From: Pseudomonas sp.
GTDB taxonomy: Bacteria > Pseudomonadota > Gammaproteobacteria > Pseudomonadales > Pseudomonadaceae
DNA: 45,267 bases
Assembly (NCBI RefSeq): GCF_030150285.1
Contig: NZ_JASLGE010000003.1
Coordinates: forward strand, 1 to 45,267
Direction of reading: 5' to 3'
The position numbers and the translations under genes are program-made. This document shows positions 24,613 to 32,742 of this stretch, in pieces (within the stretch, counting starts at the first letter, position 1; the number at the start of each line of letters is the position of its first letter). The notes beneath the pieces were generated by a model. The model was not told the DNA's origin and did not search any database. It saw only the letters and a program-made list of their open reading frames with translations.

Positions 24613-24893
24613 TTCAAATTCCTCTCACAAGAAGGGGGAGTCCATAACGGCGAGTGCCATTAGCCCATTGGGTATAGCACCCCTTTGAAATTTTGAAAGT
24701 GCCCGTTCAGCGCTCGCGGACATGCACGGTTAAAACACCGTAAATGAACAAACAGCGGGCAAAAGGCGCGATTCAAACAGGGCGCAAGCTTGAGCCTCAG
24801 CTCCTGCCGGCCGCGCCCCGCTCTGCGTTCAGCCTGCTGGTGAAGTGGCACCTGCCGCGCAACAGAAGGCGCCAGGCGGTTTGGCGGTAAGCC
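24613..24893. other. Upstream region of guaD, no gene seen
   Basis: 281 bases between the guaD start and the LysR-type gene stop. It should contain the guaD promoter, possibly in the AT-rich part 24680-24760. I could not assign -35/-10 elements or a named operator. A 63-codon frame here has arginine/cysteine-rich composition and no ribosome site, and is judged non-coding. Confidence 0.4.
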
Positions 24894-25886
24894 CTACGAT
24901 GCGCTGTCAAACCACGCTTTGCGCCCTTCAAAGGTGTTGACGATCATCTCAAACAGCCCTTCGATCTCCTGACGATAACGGCTCTCGGCTTTCACGGCCA
25001 TCCAGGCCCGCCGCTGCAAACTGTCGGGCAGCAAACCGGGCAAGGCGATCAACCCGCGATCGAAGCTGCTCATGTAGCGCGGCAATAAACCGATGCAGGC
25101 CCCGCAGCGGATCATTTCCAGCATCAGCGAGTAGTCGTGCACGTGCACCACCGCCGATGAGCGATTCTCCACCAGGCTGTTCCAGGGCTGCAGGGCTTCG
25201 ATGTGGTGGTCCGGCTGCCATTGCACCAACATGTAGTCGGCCAGGTCTTCGAGACACTCCGGGCGGGTCATGGTGCGGGTGTAGCGCTTGGCGATATGCG
25301 GCAGGTAATGCAGGCAGGCCAGCGGGCCGCCCGGCTGCATGACAAAACCGGGGCCGGGGTCGGGCGTGTCCATGCCCGACAGCCATAGCAACACATCCGC
25401 GTCGACGGCTGAGACGGGCTGCTCGCCATTAATGGCGATGATGTCCAGCCGCACGCTGGCATTGCGCCGCAACAAGGCGATCAGATCCCGCCCCAGAATG
25501 TCATGCAGGATCGGTTCTGCCACCGCCAGGCGAATCAAGGGTTGCTCCTGAACCGGCCCGTGCGGCTCGACCGGTCGAGCCAGCAACTGCGCCTGCAAGT
25601 GCTGCCCCGCCGGGCTTAGCACCAGAGCGCGGCCCTGGTGCGTGAACAGCGGGCCGTGGATCTGCTCTTCCAGTTGCATCAGCCGTTTGCGCAATACGGT
25701 GGGTTTGATATTCAGGCGCCGAGCCGCCTGTTTGAAGCAGCCGCAGCGAGCGCTCACCAGAAAATAGTGCGCCACGTCGGGATCGATGACCGTGGCCAGT
25801 GCCAGCGCAGGCAGTGGCGCGGGCAGCAAGCACAGAGGGTCACTGGGAGGGTGGGCCTGGGATACGGTCGGTTCAAGCAATGTCAT
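24894..25886 (-). CDS. LysR-type transcriptional regulator of the two-partner secretion locus
   Basis: 330 residues. An unusual proline-rich N-terminal extension of about 35 residues precedes the winged helix-turn-helix (about 36-95: HYFLVSARCGCFKQAARRLNI, without its last residue, then KPTVLRKRLMQLEEQIHGPLF), typical of LysR proteins. The C-terminal part is a periplasmic-binding-protein-like effector domain (VVHVHDYSLMLEMIRCGACIGLLPRY). AGGGAGT precedes the ATG. It is the last gene of the long minus-strand operon that begins with the TpsB transporter, 45 bases after the isomerase gene. I infer that it regulates this locus or a linked target. The HTH lacks the usual S-x-T-AA-x-x-L spacing in part, so it may bind an unusual site. 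Confidence 0.8.
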   Translation of the reverse strand: MTLLEPTVSQAHPPSDPLCLLPAPLPALALATVIDPDVAHYFLVSARCGCFKQAARRLNIKPTVLRKRLMQLEEQIHGPLFTHQGRALVLSPAGQHLQAQLLARPVEPHGPVQEQPLIRLAVAEPILHDILGRDLIALLRRNASVRLDIIAINGEQPVSAVDADVLLWLSGMDTPDPGPGFVMQPGGPLACLHYLPHIAKRYTRTMTRPECLEDLADYMLVQWQPDHHIEALQPWNSLVENRSSAVVHVHDYSLMLEMIRCGACIGLLPRYMSSFDRGLIALPGLLPDSLQRRAWMAVKAESRYRQEIEGLFEMIVNTFEGRKAWFDSAS

Positions 25887-25931
25887 GGGAGACTCCCTGT
25901 CTGGTTGGTTAATTGCACCCAGGCTTGCGCA

Positions 25932-26873
25932 CTACTCCAGGATTTTGTTCAGTTCGGCACCGTCAATACTCAAGGTCGCGGTATTGAGCATGCCCTCCAG
26001 GTACGCCTTGGCAATATGCTCCTGGCGCTGGGCACGCAGGGCCTGGGTCAGGCGCTCGCGCAGCTCATCCAGGGTGGCAGTACGCGCCGGTTGTTGACCG
26101 GTCAACTTGAGCACATGAAAGCCCGCCGGGCTTTGCACCGCTTCAGACACCGCCCCGGTTTTCAGCCGTGCCACCACCCCACGCACTTCGGGCATCAACT
26201 GCTGCAATGGCTGCATGCCCGCATCCCCTCCCCGCTGCGCACTTTCGGGGTCCTGGGAGTATTGGCTGGCCATTGCCGCGAACTCACCGGGCGCGGCTTG
26301 CGCTTTGCGGCTCAACTCCTGTGCCTGACGGCGCACGGCTTCGAGGTTCTGTGGGTCATTCACCGCCAGGAAAATCTGGCTCACCCGGTACATCGGCGGT
26401 GTCACCCACTGGGCTTTGCCGTTGTCATAGGCCTGTTGCAGTTCGGCCGGGCTCGGGTAATCGGCCGGTACCTGGCTGACAGACAACATGTAGTCGCGAA
26501 ACACAATCTGTTCGGTGGCTTCGCGGGTTTGCAGTGCCACGTCCGGGCGTTGACGCCAACCTTGCGCGTCAGCCTGTTCCAGTACCGCTTTTTGCGCCAG
26601 ACGTGAACGCAGCCAGGTTTCCAGACCCGCGCGGTTGCCTCGCAACTGTTCGCGGGACTCGGCCGGCAGGGTCGCCAGTACCGCCTCGATTTCCTGCAGG
26701 TCGATGTGCTGGTTGCCCAACCGGGCGATGGCCGTGCCCACCGGCTCCAGGCCAACAACCGGCGTCGGCTGTTGAGCCGCCACCGGGTCGCTACCCGGCC
26801 GCAGGCTCAGCCCCAGCGCCACCACCAGCAAGGTCAGCGCTCCCGCGCCGACCACCAGGGTTGGTTTTTTCAC
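25932..26873 (-). CDS. PpiC-type (parvulin) peptidyl-prolyl isomerase, membrane-anchored
   Basis: 313 residues. An N-terminal hydrophobic segment (KPTLVVGAGALTLLVVALGL, about 3-22) anchors or exports it. A SurA-N-like helical part follows, then a parvulin domain around 160-265 with the typical MYRVSQIFLAV, FAAMASQYSQDPESAQRGGD and SPAGFHVLKL motifs. Such chaperones assist folding of outer-membrane or secreted proteins in the periplasm. Here the obvious clients are the giant TpsA adhesin, the TpsB barrel and the porin of the same operon. It overlaps the upstream YbjN-like gene by four bases (ATGA). Confidence 0.9.
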   Translation of the reverse strand: MKKPTLVVGAGALTLLVVALGLSLRPGSDPVAAQQPTPVVGLEPVGTAIARLGNQHIDLQEIEAVLATLPAESREQLRGNRAGLETWLRSRLAQKAVLEQADAQGWRQRPDVALQTREATEQIVFRDYMLSVSQVPADYPSPAELQQAYDNGKAQWVTPPMYRVSQIFLAVNDPQNLEAVRRQAQELSRKAQAAPGEFAAMASQYSQDPESAQRGGDAGMQPLQQLMPEVRGVVARLKTGAVSEAVQSPAGFHVLKLTGQQPARTATLDELRERLTQALRAQRQEHIAKAYLEGMLNTATLSIDGAELNKILE

Positions 26874-27361
26874 AGGGCAGGTGCCTCTTCACGGCTGTGC
26901 GCAGGTTCGGTTTCTTCCACGTTTAGCGCCTGTTCTGCCAACTGGGCGGCGTGTTGGCTGTATTCACGCAGGTAAACGATGAACTCTTGCAGCAGGCGGT
27001 CCCACAGTTCCAGTTGGCTGCGCAGGTGCACCTCACCCACACCGGCGACCACGACGTCCATCTCCATCAGCAGGAATTCGCCTTGCAGCGACAAGCGAGC
27101 AAACCGGCGCGAGGCATTCCACACCTGGGTCAGGCCTTCAGGCAGTTGGCCCTGAACCCGCAGTGCGCAGCTGTAGGTGAAGTCCACGTAGCTGCCCGGC
27201 TCGGAGCTCTGGTTACCGAAGCGCACGGCAAAACCGATGCCCTGGCTGGCGCTGAGCAATTGCACGATACCGTTCTGTTCGCTCTGGTTTACGCGATAAC
27301 CCGCCGCTTGCAGCAACTCGGTCAGGCTCTCGATGGTCACGGTGTTGATCAATTCGCTCAT
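26870..27361 (-). CDS. YbjN-domain protein
   Basis: 163 residues from the ATG at 27361 (MSELINTVTIESLTELLQAA), preferred because AAGGA lies seven bases upstream; an ATG two codons earlier at 27367 would be too close. The fold pattern (alpha-beta-beta with LTELLQAAGYRVNQSEQNG, FVRF-like strand GIGFAVRFG, and VWNASRRFARLSLQGEFLLM) matches the YbjN/type III secretion chaperone-like family. No signal peptide. Function unknown; in the operon it may chaperone or regulate a component. It overlaps ppiC by four bases. Confidence 0.72.
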   Translation of the reverse strand: MSELINTVTIESLTELLQAAGYRVNQSEQNGIVQLLSASQGIGFAVRFGNQSSEPGSYVDFTYSCALRVQGQLPEGLTQVWNASRRFARLSLQGEFLLMEMDVVVAGVGEVHLRSQLELWDRLLQEFIVYLREYSQHAAQLAEQALNVEETEPAHSREEAPAL

Positions 27362-27378
27362 GGTCATGTCCTTGTCGT

Positions 27379-28014
27379 TTAAGGGTTGATTGCAGTGTGG
27401 GGTGCATCAAAACGGGTTTTGTACAAATCGTCGCCAAAGCTCTGGGCCATTTCTTCGAACTTGACCCGGGCACCGCTGGCGAAGGGCTGACGAATACTCA
27501 TCACTTCAGCCACGTCGATTTTTTCGTAGGCCGCCAACAGTTGCTGAGCCACGCCGTACATGTGTTGATTCTTGGCTGAACATTGCTGCACTTGTGTGTC
27601 ACGTTCAGTTAATTGCGTCTGCAATTGAGCGCGTTCGCTTTCTTTACCCCGCGCCAGCACCAACAAGTCCTCATAGGCTTTCTTGAACTTGCCGGTCTGT
27701 TCCTGGCTGGCGTTGACCTGGGCCTGTGCCTGGCTGTGCAGGCTTTGCTGCTGACCGACCAGTTGCTCGGCCACGCCACGGGTTTTTTCCAGCTCGGCGG
27801 TCAATTGCTTGATCTGTGCCTGGGCCTGCTTGACCTGGTTTTCAGCGGCAATGCGCGCTGCACTGGCCTGGGCCTGCTCGCTTTGCAAGGCCTGCAATTG
27901 CGCGGTGGTGCTGCGCAATTGAGTGCGCAGGCGTTCTTCCATGCCTTCAGCCGAAGCACCGGTGGTGGCCAGGCTGCCCAAAGCCACTACCAGGCAGCAA
28001 ATTCGCATGTTCAT
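27379..28014 (-). CDS. Periplasmic coiled-coil protein of unknown function
   Basis: 211 residues. A signal peptide (MNMRICCLVVALGSLATTGASA) is followed by a long Gln/Ala-rich coiled coil (about 25-150: LRTQLRSTTAQLQALQSEQA, KQAQAQIKQLTAELEKTR) and a C-terminal globular tail, VAEVMSIRQPFASGARVKF. AGGGAGA precedes the start. It lies between the porin and YbjN genes in the same operon. By analogy with coiled-coil periplasmic spacers it may bridge the inner-membrane ExbB/ExbD/TonB-like motor and outer-membrane components; this is inference only. Confidence 0.75.
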   Translation of the reverse strand: MNMRICCLVVALGSLATTGASAEGMEERLRTQLRSTTAQLQALQSEQAQASAARIAAENQVKQAQAQIKQLTAELEKTRGVAEQLVGQQQSLHSQAQAQVNASQEQTGKFKKAYEDLLVLARGKESERAQLQTQLTERDTQVQQCSAKNQHMYGVAQQLLAAYEKIDVAEVMSIRQPFASGARVKFEEMAQSFGDDLYKTRFDAPHTAINP

Positions 28015-28032
28015 GGGGTGTCTCCCTGTGCG

Positions 28033-29730
28033 TTAGAAACGCGTGTTGAGTTCCAGTTGCATAACGTCGACTTCAAACGGTGCGCCATACACTTCGGAGG
28101 CGCTCAACCAGCGAGCACTGGCATAGATGTTTTTGTCGATGCCGTAATTGCCGCCGATGAAATAGCCCTTGGCGTTGGTGCCACCCAAGTGGAACGAGGA
28201 ATCGTTGAAGCCGTCCGGCAAGGCATCAGGCTGGATGTACTTGTAGCCCGCCAACACGTTCCAGTCGCCGCTTTTGCGCATGTCCAAAGCGTTGCCCAAG
28301 GTGAACTGAACCAACATCGCGTTGCCGCCACTTTCGAACTTGCCGTCTTTGTTGATGTTGTTGACGATCTCGCCTTCGGCGCGCTTGAGCATCTCGCCCT
28401 TGTCGTACGCCAGGTTGCGGATGTAGTTGGCCTGGCTGCGCAGCATCAGGTTTTCTGGCAGGTTGCTGTCCAGCGCCAGGTTCAGGTCAAGCACGTTGAA
28501 CTTGGACGCCAGGCCCACAAACTGCGGGTCCGGGGTTTTACCGGGGGTGTCGGGGTTAGGCACGATGTCGCGCAGCAGGAAGACACTGTTGCCCTTCTGC
28601 ATAAAGCTTGCGCGCGAGCCATCGGTGTCACAGCCCGGCTGGCCCTGCCAGGGTTTGCACGGGCTGGAGCGCTTGCCTTCGATATCCTCGAAGCGGTAGT
28701 AGGCCAGCGCACCTTTGAGGTTATTGCTGTTGTTGATCTTCCAGTCAGCGCCGAGCTGGCCGCCAAACAGCCATTTGTTTTTGCTTTCTTCCTTGTCATA
28801 ACCATTGCTGCTGGCGGAGTCAGAGCTGTACTCCACCGGGAACACGCCCAGGTTGGCGAACAGCCCCCAATCGTTATTGACCTTGTGGTTGAAGTTCCCG
28901 GCAATACCGTCAAAGTTGAGGTCACGCGAATACATCATGTCGGTGGAGTAGAACGGGTTGGCGAAGCGGCCGCCCGTCAGGGTCAGGTCCCGGGTGGCCT
29001 TCCAGCTCAGGTAACCCTGGTCCAGCCAGAGGTCTTTCTTGCCAAAGCCGGCGCCCAGGGTCTGGTTACTCGACACCGGGCTGTCATCGTTGCCGGTGCC
29101 CAGGCGAATGCCGGCGGTCCACTCGGGGGAAATCACTGCCTTCATGCCCAGGCGCGCACGCAGGCGCATCAGGTTCTCGCGGTCTTCGCGGGTGTTGAGC
29201 AACGGCGGCAGCTTGGTGTTGGTGTCTTTGTTAACGTCGTATGGGCCGTTCTGGTTGAGCTTGGCGTAATCGATGATTTCGTTGCTGTTGTTGCCCGAGA
29301 AGTAGCGCGATTCGTTACGCAGGCGGATATCGCCGTCGAACGTGATGCGCGACACCCAGTCCGGGAACGTATTGGGCTGGGCCCAGTTTTCCTGCTTGGC
29401 CGTGGCCATGACCTCAGCTTTGACCTGATCACGGATCTGGTCACGCACGGCGGTCGGCACGTATTGCACCCGCACATCGCCGGGGGCTGTAGCAGGCCCG
29501 GTGGCCACCACCGCAGCATTGGTCTGGCGGGCCTGGCGAGCTTCACTTTCAGCCTGGGCGATAAGCCCGTCAGCGGCTTCTTGCTTGAGCACGCCCTGCT
29601 GCACCAGCAGGCGGATCAGGTTAATCGTGGCGTTTTCCGAAGGCGCGGCAGGGGCTGCCGTTGCCTGGCCAACCAGGGTCGCGATGACCATGCCGACCGC
29701 CAGGGTCAGTCGATTCACGGGGGAAATCAT
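28033..29730 (-). CDS. Putative outer-membrane porin
   Basis: 565 residues. The signal peptide is MISPVNRLTLAVGMVIATLV with cleavage near residue 25 (ATAAP). A short alpha-helical/coiled N-terminal part (about 35-125) is followed by a beta-barrel of alternating aromatic strands (FDGDIRLRNESRYF, MRLRARLGMKAVI, WTAGIRLGTGND) ending MQLELNTRF with the terminal phenylalanine needed for BAM insertion. It matches the 'putative porin' family common in Pseudomonas. AGGAG precedes the ATG. It is encoded between the TonB-like and coiled-coil genes. It may be a channel energised or gated by the ExbB/ExbD/TonB-like proteins, but lacks an obvious TonB-box or plug. Confidence 0.85.
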   Translation of the reverse strand: MISPVNRLTLAVGMVIATLVGQATAAPAAPSENATINLIRLLVQQGVLKQEAADGLIAQAESEARQARQTNAAVVATGPATAPGDVRVQYVPTAVRDQIRDQVKAEVMATAKQENWAQPNTFPDWVSRITFDGDIRLRNESRYFSGNNSNEIIDYAKLNQNGPYDVNKDTNTKLPPLLNTREDRENLMRLRARLGMKAVISPEWTAGIRLGTGNDDSPVSSNQTLGAGFGKKDLWLDQGYLSWKATRDLTLTGGRFANPFYSTDMMYSRDLNFDGIAGNFNHKVNNDWGLFANLGVFPVEYSSDSASSNGYDKEESKNKWLFGGQLGADWKINNSNNLKGALAYYRFEDIEGKRSSPCKPWQGQPGCDTDGSRASFMQKGNSVFLLRDIVPNPDTPGKTPDPQFVGLASKFNVLDLNLALDSNLPENLMLRSQANYIRNLAYDKGEMLKRAEGEIVNNINKDGKFESGGNAMLVQFTLGNALDMRKSGDWNVLAGYKYIQPDALPDGFNDSSFHLGGTNAKGYFIGGNYGIDKNIYASARWLSASEVYGAPFEVDVMQLELNTRF

Positions 29731-29770
29731 TTGCGCACAACTCCTGTTAAAAACTGCAAAAAAGTGTCGA

Positions 29771-30466
29771 TCATTCCGGGCGTCGGCCCTTGAGGGACAT
29801 CCGCACCGGCAAGGTCAGCGAAGCCGGGGTACGTTGCGCGGCATAAGGCGCACGCATGGCCGCCAGCACTTGGGCATCGGTCTGGGCGTCACCGCTGGAG
29901 GTCACCAGCACAACGCGGGTGACCTGGCCATCCGCGCTCAACCACACGTCGGCCTGGACCGCCCAGGCCTTCTTGCGCAGTTCCGGGTCTTCGCGCAGCA
30001 AGCGTTGGAAAACCCCCGCCAGGTACTGCTTGTAAGTGCCCGTGCCAAGGCCGCCACCGCCCGAGCCCGCCATGCCGCCACCTTTACCGGCCCCGACGTT
30101 GAAGCCGTCGTTGCCCGCCTGGGCGTCGCCATCGATCTGCATCGGGTTGGCCAGGTCATCCACCGGCGAAGGCGGTGCCTCCTCCTCGGGCTTGACGTCT
30201 TCGGGTTCCGGCGTCGGTTCTGGCTCAACCACTTTCTCTTCCACTTGAGGCTCAGGCTCCTTGGGCTTTTCCGGTGGCGGTGGCGGCGGTGGTGGCAATG
30301 GAATAATCGTTGGCACCTTGGGGGCCTCGCGGCGCACACCACTCATGTCATTGGCCCACTGCCAAATAAACCAGGCGGCGGCGGCCCCCAGCAGCAGGCC
30401 TGCGCCCCACTTCAGCGGGCGCAACAGCGGGTTCTTCACGGGTGGCGTCGGTCTCTGTGCGTTCAT
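29771..30466 (-). CDS. TonB-like energy transducer
   Basis: 231 residues with TonB architecture: a single N-terminal membrane helix (about 20-37: WGAGLLLGAAAAWFIWQW), a Pro/Glu-rich periplasmic spacer (50-105: PPPPPPPPEKPKEPEPQVEE), a Gly-rich stretch (123-144) and a C-terminal TonB/TolA-C-like domain (145-231: TYKQYLAGVFQRLL, then ADVWLSADGQVTRVVLVTSS). It is followed and preceded by operon genes with very small gaps; exbD is four bases upstream. It probably converts the ExbB/ExbD proton gradient into force on an outer-membrane partner. The canonical YP motif is not evident, so this is a divergent TonB. Confidence 0.87.
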   Translation of the reverse strand: MNAQRPTPPVKNPLLRPLKWGAGLLLGAAAAWFIWQWANDMSGVRREAPKVPTIIPLPPPPPPPPEKPKEPEPQVEEKVVEPEPTPEPEDVKPEEEAPPSPVDDLANPMQIDGDAQAGNDGFNVGAGKGGGMAGSGGGGLGTGTYKQYLAGVFQRLLREDPELRKKAWAVQADVWLSADGQVTRVVLVTSSGDAQTDAQVLAAMRAPYAAQRTPASLTLPVRMSLKGRRPE

Positions 30467-30469
30467 GAC

Positions 30470-30895
30470 TCAGCCCTGGCTCGGTTTGCCGGTGACCAGC
30501 CCGACCTGGGACAGCTCCAGCCTGCGCAACAGATCGAGGACCTCGATCACCTTCTGGTACTGCACCAAGGCATCACCGCGCACAATCACCGGGAAATCCG
30601 GGTTTTGCGCCTTTTCGATCCGCAGGCGCTCTTCCAGCTCGCTCAGCGTTACCGGGTAGGCATCGAGGAACACCTGGCCGCCGTCATTCACAGAAATGGC
30701 CTTGGTCTTGGCCTCGGACAACGACACCGAAGCGCTGGCCTTGGGCAAGTTGATCTGAATCCCCGAGACCTGGGCGGTGGCGGTGAGAATAAACATCACC
30801 AGTACCACCATCAGCACGTCCACCAGCGGGGTGATGTTGATGCTGTCCACCGCGGCATCATCGTCATCGTCGTGTGAGGCGTTCACAGAAGCCAT
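30470..30895 (-). CDS. exbD: ExbD-like biopolymer transport protein
   Basis: 141 residues. The hallmark INITPLVDVLMVVLVMFILTA (first 20 residues considered) spans the single membrane helix at about 20-40 and contains the proton-pathway aspartate of the ExbD/TolR family (VDVLMV). The C-terminal periplasmic domain ends GLVTGKPSQG. AGGAGA precedes the ATG. It forms the proton channel with the ExbB-like protein encoded 11 bases upstream. The Asp-rich N-terminus (HDDDDDAAVD) is unusual. Confidence 0.93.
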   Translation of the reverse strand: MASVNASHDDDDDAAVDSINITPLVDVLMVVLVMFILTATAQVSGIQINLPKASASVSLSEAKTKAISVNDGGQVFLDAYPVTLSELEERLRIEKAQNPDFPVIVRGDALVQYQKVIEVLDLLRRLELSQVGLVTGKPSQG

Positions 30896-30906
30896 GGCGA
30901 TTCTCC

Positions 30907-32718
30907 TCAGGCCGGCACGGTGACGTGATGGCCGCGTTGGTGCGCAACCTCACTGAATTGGCTCTCGCCGTGCATTTCCGCCAGACGTGTAATGAACTCA
31001 TCGACAAACACGCGCATGTCGGCGCTGACTTCCTTGTTGCGGGTAATCAGGCGGTTGTAGCCAAACAGAGCCGGGATCGCGACAAACAGGCCCATCGCTG
31101 TCGCCAGCAAGGCCGCCGCCATACCCGGCGCAATCGCGTTAATGTTCACGTCACCCGCCATGGCCGTGCCCAGGAACACCACCATGATCCCCATTACCGT
31201 GCCCAGCAGGCCGATGTAAGGACCGCCGGCGATGGCGTTGGACAGGGTTGACAGTTTGGAACTCAGTTGCTGGTTTTCGCGGGTCCGCACGCCGTCCATC
31301 GAGCAACGGATGGCTTCAATGGTGGCCGCCGACACGGAGGTGGTATCTGCCCCTTGAGCGCGGCGGGTACGGATTTCCTTGACCGCTACCAGGTACAGGC
31401 GCCACAGCGGCGAATCGCTCAGGCGCTCGGCCAGCACTTTGTCGTCGGCAAACATTTCCAGGCGGGTGCCAATCTGAGCGAACTGCTCGCGGAAGATCTC
31501 GTTGGCCTTGCTGACGCGGGTGACCATGCTGTTTTTGCGAATCATGATGATCCACGACTGAATCATCATGCCCACCAGCACCAGAATGATGATCCAGGCA
31601 TCCATCGGCACCGCGTTGAACAAAAAGCCCAGGCTGCCGAAACCGAAGCCCGACTGCTCTTCATCGACACCGAAGCCCACCAGCTTGGATTCCGACCCCT
31701 GAGCGCTGGCATCGGCCAACAACAGGGCCGCCGGGCGCGCCACCTTGGACAGGCGCAGCTCATCCACAGCGCCGGCGAACGGCAGGAACGGGCTCGGCTC
31801 GGCGTCAGCGGCGACCGCCAGGTCAGCCCCCACCGCCATCGGTGAGTTGAAGGCGGGAATGGCCACTGCCAGGCTTGCGGCTTCGCGACCATTGACATAC
31901 AGCGAGGTTTTCTCGCCTTCGCCGGTCAGCGCCAGGTGCTGCCATTGGCCAGCGTTGAGCGGCTGATTGGCGACTGCGCGGTGGCCATCGATTTCCACAA
32001 ACGGCGTGCCTTGGTCCACACCTACCAGCAAGCTGTGACCGGCTTCGCGGCGGGCCAGCAGCAGTTGCTCGCCATCGGCCTGATCCTGACGCAACCAGGT
32101 GCTGACGGTGAGTGCAGCGCCCGCGTTGTGTTGCAGGGATGGGCTGGCTGGCAGCAGCAGCGGCTGGCCGCTGAACTGCAAGGCACGGCCGATCACACCG
32201 TCAATGGTGGAGCCGGTCGCGTTTTGTGCCGTGTTGCCGTAGGCGGTGGTATCACGGGGCGGCGTGCCATTGGCACCGTCGAAATGGTAAAGCGCGGTGT
32301 AGCTCGGGTCGAACGTCAGTTGGCCGTTCGCCGTGGCGGCCGCCTTCTGGTTGCCGTAGTACATCCACAGGTCCTGACGCTGGCCGCCTTCTACATTAGG
32401 CACATCGACCCAGATCAACGCCATGCCCATCAGCGGGTCGAAACTTTCGATCTGATGATTGAACACGGTCTTGTCATCGGCACTGACAAAACGCAGGTCC
32501 GAACCGTCGTCCTTCACGCCGTCAAAGGTAAAGTTGCCGGTGTGCAGGCGGATCAGTACGGGAGTACGGCCCAGCGCCTGGTTGATGGCAGCGCCTTGCG
32601 GCGTGGTGTCCACCGAGAGTTGTTTGCGGTAGTGCCAATCATCTTGCCACCAGGCATGGGCGGTGGCCGGGAGTGCGAGCCCCAGGCAAATCAACAACTG
32701 TATAAATAGGCGTTGCAT
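30907..32718 (-). CDS. exbB: ExbB/TolQ-type proton channel with N-terminal DUF2341 and LamG-like domains
   Basis: 603 residues, more than twice normal ExbB. A signal peptide (1-22, ending ATAHA) leads to a DUF2341-like domain (about 25-125: WHYRKQLSVDTTP, LWMYYGNQKAA) and a LamG/concanavalin-like jelly roll (about 140-335: YHFDGANGTPPRDTT, LTVSTWLRQDQADGEQLLLA). Helix 1 follows at about 373-394, then the MotA/TolQ/ExbB region (about 400-590) with GGPYIGLLGTVMGIMVVF and NAIAPGMAAALLATAMGLFV. The extra periplasmic part could bind glycan or the secreted adhesin. GGAGA precedes the start. ExbD and TonB-like partners follow immediately. Confidence 0.9.
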   Translation of the reverse strand: MQRLFIQLLICLGLALPATAHAWWQDDWHYRKQLSVDTTPQGAAINQALGRTPVLIRLHTGNFTFDGVKDDGSDLRFVSADDKTVFNHQIESFDPLMGMALIWVDVPNVEGGQRQDLWMYYGNQKAAATANGQLTFDPSYTALYHFDGANGTPPRDTTAYGNTAQNATGSTIDGVIGRALQFSGQPLLLPASPSLQHNAGAALTVSTWLRQDQADGEQLLLARREAGHSLLVGVDQGTPFVEIDGHRAVANQPLNAGQWQHLALTGEGEKTSLYVNGREAASLAVAIPAFNSPMAVGADLAVAADAEPSPFLPFAGAVDELRLSKVARPAALLLADASAQGSESKLVGFGVDEEQSGFGFGSLGFLFNAVPMDAWIIILVLVGMMIQSWIIMIRKNSMVTRVSKANEIFREQFAQIGTRLEMFADDKVLAERLSDSPLWRLYLVAVKEIRTRRAQGADTTSVSAATIEAIRCSMDGVRTRENQQLSSKLSTLSNAIAGGPYIGLLGTVMGIMVVFLGTAMAGDVNINAIAPGMAAALLATAMGLFVAIPALFGYNRLITRNKEVSADMRVFVDEFITRLAEMHGESQFSEVAHQRGHHVTVPA

Positions 32719-32742
32719 GTGAAGGGATCTCCGTAAAATTCG

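Noticed and set aside
24660..24851. 63-codon minus-strand frame upstream of guaD
   Set aside because: No ribosome site, Arg/Cys-rich low-plausibility composition and no hydrophobic or domain pattern. Treated as non-coding.
27613..29793. Long plus-strand open frame (726 codons) opposite the porin and coiled-coil genes
   Set aside because: A shadow of minus-strand genes with recognisable products, signal peptides and ribosome sites; its composition is unlike real proteins.
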